Shown here one piece after another: positions 48,489-56,500 of a stretch of 64,000 bases of DNA. A program made the translations under genes and the position numbers. This stretch comes from JANQNX01 sp965601665. Lineage in GTDB: Bacteria; Pseudomonadota; Gammaproteobacteria; Eutrophobiales; Eutrophobiaceae. Location of the stretch: positions 2,418,001 through 2,482,000 of the forward strand of contig OZ271833.1 of the NCBI GenBank assembly GCA_965601665.1, read 5' to 3'. Every line of letters starts with the position of its first letter. The stretch's first letter is position 1. The notes under the pieces are model-generated. The model ran no database searches, was not told the DNA's origin, and was given only the letters and a program-made list of their open reading frames with translations.

Positions 48489-49340
48489 TTATCTGTATCT
48501 AATAACAATCATAATGCCAATTATTATTTCAGTGCTGATAAGAACCATGCGTAGTGAAAGCATCTCGCCAAAAAACAATATACCTCCAAAGCTTGCTAAT
48601 ACGGGCACTGTTAGCTGTACACTAGCGGCTGTTGTTGCAGACAGGTATGGCAGTGCCATGTACCAAATAATGTAGCCCAACCCTGAAGCCATAGCGCCTG
48701 ATAGAAATGCAAACATAAATCCAGAAATATCAACGTGGATATTATGTGCAAATAAAAAGTAAAAGACTGTAGCAATGACTGTAGCTCTACTAAAATTTCC
48801 AGCGGTGTCATAAGTAGGCTCTTGGCTGTTCTTGCCAAGAATTGTATAAATACTCCAGCTAGCGCCTGCTGATAACATTAATAATGCAGATATTAAAGGA
48901 GGGTTTTCAAAACTGGGCAGTAATAATGCCAATAACCCTGCTATAGAAATGCCTATGCAGGCTATTTGAATAAGCTTAAAACATTCACCTCGAAAATATG
49001 CATATCCAAGCATAGTCAATTGAACAGCACCAAAGGCAAGTAGTGAACCTGTTGCTGTTGTTAGCTCTACAAACGCGTATGAAAATGCTGTGGCGTAGAT
49101 AAAGAGTGCTAACGCGGAATACCAGTTTCCATGATTGGGGTTGAATATCGCTTTTGGTTTGACAAGAAAAGCTAATAGAACGGCGCCAGAAGCCAGGCGA
49201 ATGAGTGTAAAACTCGCAGCATCAATAGTGGTATATTGAAATGCGGCCCGACTTAACAATGCATTACCCGCAAAGGCAAGCATCGCTATTGTCGTCAGGC
49301 CGATGCCACTAATAAAGATTTGTGCGATTATAGCTTGCAC
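48489..49340 (-). CDS. EamA-family drug/metabolite transporter
   Basis: 283 residues with about ten hydrophobic segments in two repeated halves, the EamA (DMT superfamily) layout. The start is MQAIIAQIFISGIGLTTIAM, and features such as LTLIRLASGAVLL in the first half and TVPVLASFGGILFFGE in the second fit. Substrate unknown; in this operon export of a small toxic or metabolic compound is likely. It lies 10 nt downstream of the YHS gene. Confidence 0.85.
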   Translation of the reverse strand: MQAIIAQIFISGIGLTTIAMLAFAGNALLSRAAFQYTTIDAASFTLIRLASGAVLLAFLVKPKAIFNPNHGNWYSALALFIYATAFSYAFVELTTATGSLLAFGAVQLTMLGYAYFRGECFKLIQIACIGISIAGLLALLLPSFENPPLISALLMLSAGASWSIYTILGKNSQEPTYDTAGNFSRATVIATVFYFLFAHNIHVDISGFMFAFLSGAMASGLGYIIWYMALPYLSATTAASVQLTVPVLASFGGILFFGEMLSLRMVLISTEIIIGIMIVIRYR

Positions 49341-49350
49341 GGTTACTTGT

Positions 49351-49848
49351 CTAAATTCCGTTAGCTTCTGATATGGTCAGATGGTGTATTGTTGGCCACT
49401 TTGTTTTTGCTTTAGCCAACACGTTTTCTTTATCTTTTAAGTACATTTCCATTACTGAAGCATTTAGAAACAAGTAGAGCTTGCCATCTACTATGTCAGC
49501 GTAACGTGGACTTCCATCAAGTTTCTTACCGAGTGCTACACCAAATGCGCAAAAACCACCGTACTGTGGTTTATACTTGCTTGGAGCAGAAGAAAACTTG
49601 TCTAATGCTTCTTTTGACTTAAAGTAATAAGCAACATTGTCATCAACGTGTGAGTATTTTGCTTCTCCAGGTATAATTCCGAGACCATTGACGTACGCAT
49701 ATACATCATTTCCTCGAAATGCGACGCCTTGTCCATCGACAGTGGTACCTTTTGAGACATTGTATTCATCAGCTGCATAAACCGATGACATTATGCTCAT
49801 TGACGACATCAATGTTGCAATTACGACATATTTATTTAGCTTTCTCAT
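49351..49848 (-). CDS. Secreted YHS-domain protein
   Basis: 165 residues from the ATG at 49848 (AGGAAAATAAA upstream). The N-terminal signal peptide ends SSVYAADEY. The mature part has FRGNDVYAYV, then YYFKSKEALDKFSSAPSKYKPQYGGFCAFGVALG, the pattern of periplasmic YHS-domain proteins. A metal or small-ligand role is plausible because of the conserved Tyr/Cys cluster. An upstream extension to 49968 in the same frame is rejected as it overlaps the DUF1348 gene and lacks signal character. Confidence 0.82.
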   Translation of the reverse strand: MRKLNKYVVIATLMSSMSIMSSVYAADEYNVSKGTTVDGQGVAFRGNDVYAYVNGLGIIPGEAKYSHVDDNVAYYFKSKEALDKFSSAPSKYKPQYGGFCAFGVALGKKLDGSPRYADIVDGKLYLFLNASVMEMYLKDKENVLAKAKTKWPTIHHLTISEANGI

Positions 49849-49885
49849 TTTATTTTCCTCATGAAAGTAAGTGGTAATCGGATCC

Positions 49886-50350
49886 TTATAGATCCAGTTC
49901 AGAAAGTTCTGGGTGATCTTCAGGTCTTGGACCAAGTGGCCAATGAAAAAGACGACTGGATTCATCAATTGCTAAATCGTTAATTGAAGCTCGTCTTACA
50001 GCCATAAGTCCATTTTCTGAGAACTCCCAGTTCTCATTTCCATATGAACGAAACCATCGACCTTCATCATTAGCCCATTCATATGCAAACCGGACAGCTA
50101 TGCGTTCATTGGTATATGCCCATAGCTCTTTTATTAATCGGTATTCATGTTCTTTCTTCCATTTATTTGCTAAAAAAACCTCTATCTCTTCCCTGCCTGT
50201 CAAAAACTGCGCACGATTGCGCCATTGACTATCGGGCGTATAAGCTTGTGCTACTTTCTTTGGGTCGCGGCTATTCCATGCATCTTCTGCAAGTCGTACT
50301 TTTTGAGTAGCTGTGTCCTTTGTGAAAGGAGGGAGTGGTGGCCTGTTCAT
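49886..50350 (-). CDS. DUF1348 protein (SnoaL/NTF2-like fold)
   Basis: 154 residues. [26 protein letters not shown] and [21 protein letters not shown] match the DUF1348 nuclear-transport-factor-2-like family, small cone-shaped proteins of unproven activity. It usually occurs in operons with YHS, isochorismatase-like and redox genes, exactly as here, suggesting a joint role in detoxification. Gap to the YHS start is 37 nt. Confidence 0.85.
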   Translation of the reverse strand: MNRPPLPPFTKDTATQKVRLAEDAWNSRDPKKVAQAYTPDSQWRNRAQFLTGREEIEVFLANKWKKEHEYRLIKELWAYTNERIAVRFAYEWANDEGRWFRSYGNENWEFSENGLMAVRRASINDLAIDESSRLFHWPLGPRPEDHPELSELDL

Positions 50351-50442
50351 TGCATTTTCCTCACATTAATAATTTAAAATACGTGCCACTGACCATCGAA
50401 GTAGGGGAGAGGAGGCAACTAGGTCAGTGACACGAAGTAACA

Positions 50443-51150
50443 TTAGGCAGCGCGTTTAAAGGCTGATGCGATAGCAGCAACTATAGAGTCTGTATCTGCC
50501 ACGTGACTTGCTATCATTCGGAAATTGATTATTGCTGCTTGATAACCATCGTACCCAGGTACTTGTGCTGCTGCCGTTGCATCGGTAGCAACCATCACTT
50601 CGAACCCTTGTTCTGTTAGCTCGCGCATATGAGATTCAAGACAAAGATTGGCAGACATACCTGCAAGAATGACTTGATCAATACCCTGTTTACGTAATTG
50701 TAAAACCAGGTCATTTGTTTCAGGACCATATACTTTGTGCGGGTTTGTAACGATAGTTTTTCCATCGTTAATGTATTTTTTATACTGCTCTAACCAATCA
50801 GCACCAGAGCCCTCAAAGTCAGTTGTGGAAAGTGGGCCTTTGCGATTAAACATGCCAATGCTGTGCATTAATTTTTCTAAGGCACCCTCAAATTTCCAAC
50901 CATGATCGTGAGGGTAATAATAGTGCGGCGATATAAAGACTGGCATATTGATGTCTTTAGCAGCTGCAAAGAGTCGATCAATATTTTCAACAGTATTATT
51001 TTCGACAATGTTTTTTCCAATTACGCCCCAAGTCACGCCATCTGGACTCAGAAAATCATTTTGCGGATCAGTAACTACTAATGCAGTTCTATTCACATCA
51101 ATTCTAAAGCCAGGATCTGGTAAACCACTTTTATCTTCTTTTGTATTCAT
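50443..51150 (-). CDS. Isochorismatase-like cysteine hydrolase
   Basis: 235 residues. Catalytic aspartate in LVVTDPQNDFLSP, lysine in the KFEGALEKL/KRKGPLS region, and the nucleophilic cysteine in LAGMSANLCLESHMREL with a cis-peptide motif before it. The fold and triad are those of the isochorismatase/nicotinamidase superfamily. The true substrate is unknown; in these operons an amide or carbamate is possible. It is the first intact gene of the leftward operon. Confidence 0.88.
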   Translation of the reverse strand: MNTKEDKSGLPDPGFRIDVNRTALVVTDPQNDFLSPDGVTWGVIGKNIVENNTVENIDRLFAAAKDINMPVFISPHYYYPHDHGWKFEGALEKLMHSIGMFNRKGPLSTTDFEGSGADWLEQYKKYINDGKTIVTNPHKVYGPETNDLVLQLRKQGIDQVILAGMSANLCLESHMRELTEQGFEVMVATDATAAAQVPGYDGYQAAIINFRMIASHVADTDSIVAAIASAFKRAA

Positions 51151-51190
51151 GATTATTTCTCCGAAATATTTATCTAGGTAGTGTTAATAC

Positions 51191-51390
51191 TTATGCAGCC
51201 CGCTTAACTTCTGCTTTCGTCCAAGCAACAGGTTTGAATGCAGCATCAAGCTCGGTTTCTGCGATATGGTTTGTGTAATTCGACATAACCTTTAATTAGG
51301 GATAAACCCAAAAGCGTCCTTTGCTCCTTGTAATAAAGCCGTAGACTCAGCAGGCGCAGAATCGATGTTATGCGTGGTAAAGACTGTCAT
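51191..51390 (-). pseudogene. Remnant of an AhpD-family (carboxymuconolactone decarboxylase-like) gene
   Basis: From the ATG at 51390 (GGAGAACAACC upstream) the frame reads MTVFTTHNIDSAPAESTALL...GFIPN and then a TAA. After 8 nt an ATG opens SNYTNHIAETELDAAFKPVAW...KRAA ending at 51191. These are the two ends of AhpD/CMD-like proteins; the middle with the CxxC redox site is gone, so the gene lost about 100 codons by deletion. It keeps its ribosome site and its place as first gene of the TetR-controlled operon. Confidence 0.75.
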
Positions 51391-51427
51391 GGTTGTTCTC
51401 CTTAATTTGTTAAGCAGCGTTAAGGTG

Positions 51428-51472
51428 TACCGATCGGTAAACCCTAGAGCAAGTATTTACCGATCAGTAAAC
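51428..51472. promoter_or_regulatory. Pair of TetR-type operators
   Basis: TACCGATCGGTA (51428-51439, perfect palindrome) and TTTACCGATCAGTAAA (51456-51471, one asymmetric pair) lie with centres 30 bp apart, about three helical turns. They sit 38 to 80 bp upstream of the AhpD-remnant operon and between it and the divergent TetR gene. Confidence 0.72.
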
Positions 51473-51586
51473 CAATGTCAAACAAATAATTTGATGAAAA
51501 ATATATATTCCGCGCTAAAAAAATCTATATAATTGTTTTTATTGTCTTTATTTTTTTGGAAAAATATTGAAAATATGAATAAAATA

Positions 51587-51602
51587 TTAACCGTTCGGTT
51601 AA
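51587..51602. promoter_or_regulatory. Third TetR-type operator in front of the regulator gene
   Basis: TTAACCGTTCGGTTAA, symmetric except for the central TT, shares the ACCG-NN-CGGT core with the other two sites. It ends 14 bp before the ATG at 51617, a position where a bound repressor would block the regulator's own transcription or translation start. Confidence 0.6.
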
Positions 51603-51616
51603 CTATATGGGTAATT

Positions 51617-52183
51617 ATGAGAGCGACAAAAAGAGATGAGCTGGTGCAGAAAGCGCTGAAAGTCTTTTATAAAAATGGGTTTCATGCCAGCGGGATGGAG
51701 TTGATTGCCGCTGAGACAGGCATCTCAAAGACATCGATTTATAAGCACTTCAGAACAAAAGAAGACTTAATTTTGGCTGTACTACGACTGCGAGATGAAT
51801 ACTTCAGGAACTGGCTATACAGGAGAATGGAGGAACTGGCTGATACGCCGAAAGATCAATTAATTGCAATGTTTGATGCATTACAAGAGTGGTTTGACGA
51901 TCCAGAATACAGAGGCTGTATGTTCATTAAAGCATCTTCTGAATTTCAGGAGTGCAGCGACCCTATACATCAACAAGCTGCAGATCATAAACGCATACTT
52001 GAAAGGCATATTATTCAGTTAGCAGAACAGGCTAATCTGACCAATCCAGATGTATTAGCAAAACAATTATTGTTGTTAAAAGAAGGTGCTATTGTTACAG
52101 CACATTTAGGGCATACCAAAAAGCCTGCTGAAGACGCTAAAATTGCAGCAAAAGCACTTATTGATTTACATACGGAAGAATAA
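51617..52183 (+). CDS. TetR-family transcriptional regulator
   Basis: 188 residues from the ATG at 51617, chosen because MRATKRDELVQKALKVFYKNGF is the normal start of a TetR helix-turn-helix; upstream codons back to 51533 are AT-rich and cover the operator. The HTH is IAAETGISKTSIYKHFRTKEDL. The C-terminal ligand domain contains EWFDDPEYRGCMFIKASSEF. It probably represses the divergent detoxification operon and itself through ACCG-N2-CGGT palindromes. Confidence 0.9.
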   Translation: MRATKRDELVQKALKVFYKNGFHASGMELIAAETGISKTSIYKHFRTKEDLILAVLRLRDEYFRNWLYRRMEELADTPKDQLIAMFDALQEWFDDPEYRGCMFIKASSEFQECSDPIHQQAADHKRILERHIIQLAEQANLTNPDVLAKQLLLLKEGAIVTAHLGHTKKPAEDAKIAAKALIDLHTEE

Positions 52184-52210
52184 ATATGGGCAAAAGACAC
52201 TGACAGTAAA

Positions 52211-52717
52211 ATGAATAAAAATCATTACATTTTGATGGCCAATTACAATCAATGGATGAATATAAAAATTTACAATGTTTGTAGTAATATACCTGATGCA
52301 GATAGAAAGAAAGATATGGGTGCCTTCTTCAAGTCAATACATGGAACGTTAAATCACATTTTATATGGTGATATTGCTTGGATAAATAGATTTAAAGATA
52401 AGCCGATAAATCTAAGCTTAGGACAGGATATCTACTCTGATTTTGAAGAACTCAGAAATGAGCGGGTGCGCTTAGATGTAGAATTAATAGAGTGGGTATC
52501 AAATCTTGATAGCGCTTGGTTAGAGACTACTTTTGAATTTAAAAGCATGGTGGACGGTAAAACACGTTCAGCTAATGCGTGGGTATATGTATCGCACTTG
52601 TTTAATCATCAAACGCATCATAGAGGACAAGTAACTACGCTGATAAAGCAGTTAGATTATGACCCCGGAGTGACGGATATCCCATGGATGCCTAATATAG
52701 ACAACATGAAAGATTGA
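52211..52717 (+). CDS. DinB-fold protein
   Basis: 168 residues, four-helix bundle of the DinB/YfiT type. The three metal-binding histidines are visible: one in FKSIHGTLNHILYGD and two in HLFNHQTHHRGQVTTLI. Members of this group may be thiol-dependent or metal-dependent transferases; function here is unknown. It lies 27 nt after the TetR gene and is probably co-transcribed with it. Confidence 0.85.
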   Translation: MNKNHYILMANYNQWMNIKIYNVCSNIPDADRKKDMGAFFKSIHGTLNHILYGDIAWINRFKDKPINLSLGQDIYSDFEELRNERVRLDVELIEWVSNLDSAWLETTFEFKSMVDGKTRSANAWVYVSHLFNHQTHHRGQVTTLIKQLDYDPGVTDIPWMPNIDNMKD

Positions 52718-52880
52718 TTTGATTCCAATCAATTTCGGCTTTCGGTATCCGTAACTGCATGAATCACATCAGAGTTTCTTACATCGCAGCAGCAAAATTC
52801 GGCCAGGTTTCGGGATCTCATCGGTCGAACCTGGAGCGAGCCAGACAGAGGGGTAGAAAAATGATCGGATTCTTCGACTT
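52718..52880. other. Non-coding spacer before the internal att copy
   Basis: No gene supported. The stretch 52840-52880 is weakly similar (about 13 of 20 matches just before the repeat) to the DNA preceding the third att copy at about 59441-59460, suggesting that the homologous island end extends further than the identical block. Confidence 0.4.
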
Positions 52881-52957
52881 ACCCGGCCTGAGATGCAATC
52901 GTGCCTTGGACTGAAAATCCCTGTGTCGGCAGTTCGATTCTGTCCCTGGCCACCATT
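52881..52957 (+). repeat. Island junction: island-end block plus tRNA-Phe 3' half
   Basis: Positions 52908-52957 repeat tRNA-Phe 47670-47719 exactly (50 bp). The preceding block 52881-52910 is not tRNA sequence but is identical over 30 bp with 59461-59490. Altogether the two junction copies agree at 71 of 77 positions. The 5' half of the tRNA is missing, so this is not a functional tRNA. Confidence 0.9.
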
Positions 52958-53183
52958 CAAATCAATTACTTATGTGATATTTAGCATAGCTGCTGATTCT
53001 CAATATCCCTTTTGTTGTAAGTAATGTTTACAGTAAGTTCCCTCACTAAATTTAGAATTAATACACTTTAAATTTAAAGATATATTTCATTAAAGAAGGA
53101 ATTTACGAGTTTCTAATTACAGCAAACTTATCACTACAAAGGGTACAAATTCTATTGAGATCGCAATATGAATTATAGAAGAG
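52958..53183. other. AT-rich spacer at the left end of island 2
   Basis: No gene, RNA or repeat recognised in this 226-bp AT-rich stretch apart from its flanking junction. Confidence 0.4.
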
Positions 53184-53486
53184 CTATTGTGTGAATATAA
53201 AAATAAATACTGAAGCTGATAATGTAAGTTGGGAAAGAATGCAAACCATATAGAATTTTTTTCGATTCGGTTGATGATTATTCAGCATGTAGTGCTTGTA
53301 GAGTTGCCACCAAATTAAGCTTGCAAGGTACCATCCGCCAAAGCACATAAGCCAATATAGCCATTCTATGCCGCTGCCAATGATTGCAAGCAGTAAAAAT
53401 GCAGCACAAGATGGAGAAATAATTAAGGGGTAAAGACGTAAGTCAAATTCGCTAATTTTTGTTTTTTCCAACACAAAAGGCTTCAC
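53184..53486 (-). CDS. Small membrane protein downstream of the RHS gene
   Basis: 100 residues with three hydrophobic segments (about 19-39, 43-63 and 80-99) and a charged N-terminus (MKPFVLEKTKISEFDLRLYP). No family recognised. It starts 31 nt after the RHS stop on the same strand, the usual place for an immunity gene, but membrane proteins with other roles also occur there. A role in protecting the cell from the RHS product is only a suggestion. Confidence 0.55.
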   Translation of the reverse strand: MKPFVLEKTKISEFDLRLYPLIISPSCAAFLLLAIIGSGIEWLYWLMCFGGWYLASLIWWQLYKHYMLNNHQPNRKKFYMVCILSQLTLSASVFIFIFTQ

Positions 53487-53517
53487 TGTTAATATTATCG
53501 TTTAGTTTACTAATAAA

Positions 53518-56500
53518 CTACGGACAAACTGGAATTGGTGGGGTTTGATTAAAATCCCAATAACACTCAGTATTAGCCGGAGAAGTCCAATTTGGCAATG
53601 GAGTTTCAATCGGACACATTGATGAAGTGTCCTCACCAGGGGTATCAGGCAACAGTCCTTCTTCTCTATCATCTACCCCGTTTGAATTACAGTCAAAATC
53701 AGCACAACCCATTTCTATAGGTCGAAAATATAGATATGCTCCTGAAATTACTCCAGCTCGCCCAGCTAACGCTCCAGGTAAATCTAACGTTTCTATTAGC
53801 CGTTTCAGAACTTGATTAGAAATTGCTTCCCCTATTGGATCTGGTGTTTTATAACCAGGTGATACTGGTTTACCAGTTCTGCCACCATTTCTACCCGACT
53901 GATCAACGGGGCCTGGTCTCTTTATGCTAGGGTCTGGTTTATAAGGATTTAAACCTAAAGGATCTGTAGTTGATATTGGATTCTGCAAAGCATACCCATA
54001 TGTATTCATCCCCCCAGCTAGCCCAATCGGATCACTCGTAATATACCTACCCAACTCAGGGTTGTAATACCGATGCCAGTTGTAGTGAAGGCCGGTTTCT
54101 TCATCATAGTACTGGCCAGGGAAACGGAGTGGTTGTGTAATTGCTGAGTTAGTATCTACATTCGCTTCTCCAAAGGCATCGTATGAAGCACTCCAGGTCA
54201 CATCTTGGTTTGAGTCATATAACTTTAGTGGGGTATTTAGATGATCAGTTAAATAATATTGTGCCTCAGGAGACACAGGAGGAGAAAGTAAATATACAGT
54301 TTCTGTTTGGAATGATTCAAGAAGACCAGTGTTATACCGCACTCTAACCTCCAGATTGCTGGAGCATTTTGTTGGATCCGTCCAGAAGCAATTTCCATCG
54401 TTAAAAACCATATTAGAAAGCAACATACCAACGTCTGGATTAAAAAACATTATGAATTGCAGACCATAAGCACCGAATGTAGATCGATAAACTTCGCCCT
54501 GATCTGAACTATTCCAGAATTCTGTAGTGTCTTGGTAAGTTTCAATTGGTTCGAATTCAGCAGCTAAAGTGCCAGCTAAAGTGGACTCCATAACTACAGA
54601 TTGCTTATTCAAATTAATATCAAATAAAGCCGAGTTACCAGCGTCACCAACTACTTCGCCCACCCGGATAATATGATCAGGAAAAGTATTTTCATTAGAA
54701 AAAAGCGCGAGAGGAATATCTTCCAAGTAAACATATTCTCGCATTGTATGACCAAGGCCAACAATCTCTGCTATCAGACGTCCTTGTTGGTCATAATTAT
54801 ATGAAACGTTATTTAGATCAGTGCCGGGTAATTTTTTGGCTACTCTTCTACCAAATGCATCATAATAGTATGAGGCTATTGGCACATTATTTTTATAAAC
54901 GGCTCTGAGTCGATTTGCTTGATTATAGACGTATGTATACTCTCCATCATCTATTAGATTGCCAACTGCATCGTAAATATAGTCATTAGGATTTGAGTTT
55001 GTAGTCTTTCTCGATAGTATGTTACTACCAATATCAATTGTATAAGTGGTAGTTCTGTTCAGTATGTTTGGCGACTGTTGGTTTAATGAAAGTCTGTTTC
55101 CATTGTTGTCGTATGTATATACATGATCACCTCTGTAATCAGTAAAATTATTGATTCTATCTAAATTATCGTAATTTATCTGACTTGATATATTCTGGTC
55201 TAATGTCGCTACAATAGTGGAAATATTACTGTTCTGATCATATGAATAATCAAGTTTTTCATAAAGCATTGAGATGGTCGAGGCATCAATTGACTGAATA
55301 CGATATTCAGAATCTCTTTGTCTCGAGATAGTCATTCCATTTCCGGCAATATAGCTTTTTACCGGACCAAATGGATAATAGGTTATATTGCTAGCTAGTG
55401 TTTCAGTAACGCCATTATACGTTGATTCAATGACAGTTATTTGTCCGTTGGAATCAAGCGTGTAATCTATAACTCTTCCACTTGGATATGTAATTTTATT
55501 TAAATTTCCATCAACGTCATACTCATACTTAGTTTCGTGTCTTAATGAGTTCAAAATTGAATAATATTCGCTTGTTAATCTTCCTTCTTCATCATAAGTA
55601 TAACTTTGTTGTAAATCATTATAATCGCTATAGCCTAAGTAAGCGTCCCATATACCGGTGGAAGATAATCTACCATGACTATTGTTATCCACATACCACT
55701 GTAAATTACTACTGCCAGCTATAAGGTATCGAATATGACTGCCGTCGGGGTAATCAATTCGCGTTAGTAGATTAGCCGCATTATAAATATGGGTGGCTGT
55801 AATAGCGCGTGCATCAGTTCTAGTGACCATATTTCCAGCTGAATCATAGGTCATGGTGGTCGTTCCAGTGTCAGGACTAACCTGGGTTACTACATTTCCA
55901 AAGGCATTATTCGTATAAGTTGTCTCATTACCATTCGGATCAGTTTCTTTAGTTAAATAATCAAGGGCGTTGTATTCGTAGAGAGTTATACCACCCGATG
56001 AATCCGTAGACTGTTTGCGACGATTCAAGTTGTCATAAACATGTACTGTGGATTGATTATTTCCATTTTCCTCATTAACAAGATTGCCATTAGCATCATA
56101 TGTATAGTCGTTATCCCAAGCTGGCAAACTGCTTCCAATTATCTTGCTTAACTGACTCAAAGAATTATATTGTCGATTAACTTCCTTAGCCAATGTACCT
56201 GAAGAATCTTTGTATTCCTCTTTTAAGCGGTTACCCCGGGAATCTAACGTGTAATCAATACGATTACCAACATTGTCAACTATTGCTATTAATCGTTGCG
56301 CATTGTCATAGTGATAGCTAATACTTCGGCCACTTGGTAGAGATATTTGAGTTAACTGACCTACATCATCATATTGATAGCTTGTTGTCTTTCCAGCGAT
56401 AGTCCTGGATTTTAACCAGCCTCTAGGATAGTAGTTCATCGTAATCGTATTGTTATTCATGTCGGTCATGGAGACTGGTCGACCATGGGCATCATGAGTT

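Larger units (their letters stand above)
47718..52957. mobile_element. Putative genomic island 1 at tRNA-Phe
   Basis: About 5.2 kb of more AT-rich DNA bounded on the left by the tRNA-Phe 3' end and on the right by a perfect 50-bp copy of tRNA positions 29-76 plus TT. It carries the azoR-EamA-YHS-DUF1348-isochorismatase operon, its TetR regulator and a DinB-fold gene. No integrase, transposase or conjugation gene is visible, so the element is either non-autonomous or has lost its integrase. Confidence 0.7.

Noticed and set aside
52769..52960. 63-residue minus-strand frame containing NRTADTGIF
   Set aside because: This is the well-known false protein produced by reading the antisense of a tRNA 3' half; here it is simply the complement of the island junction repeat.
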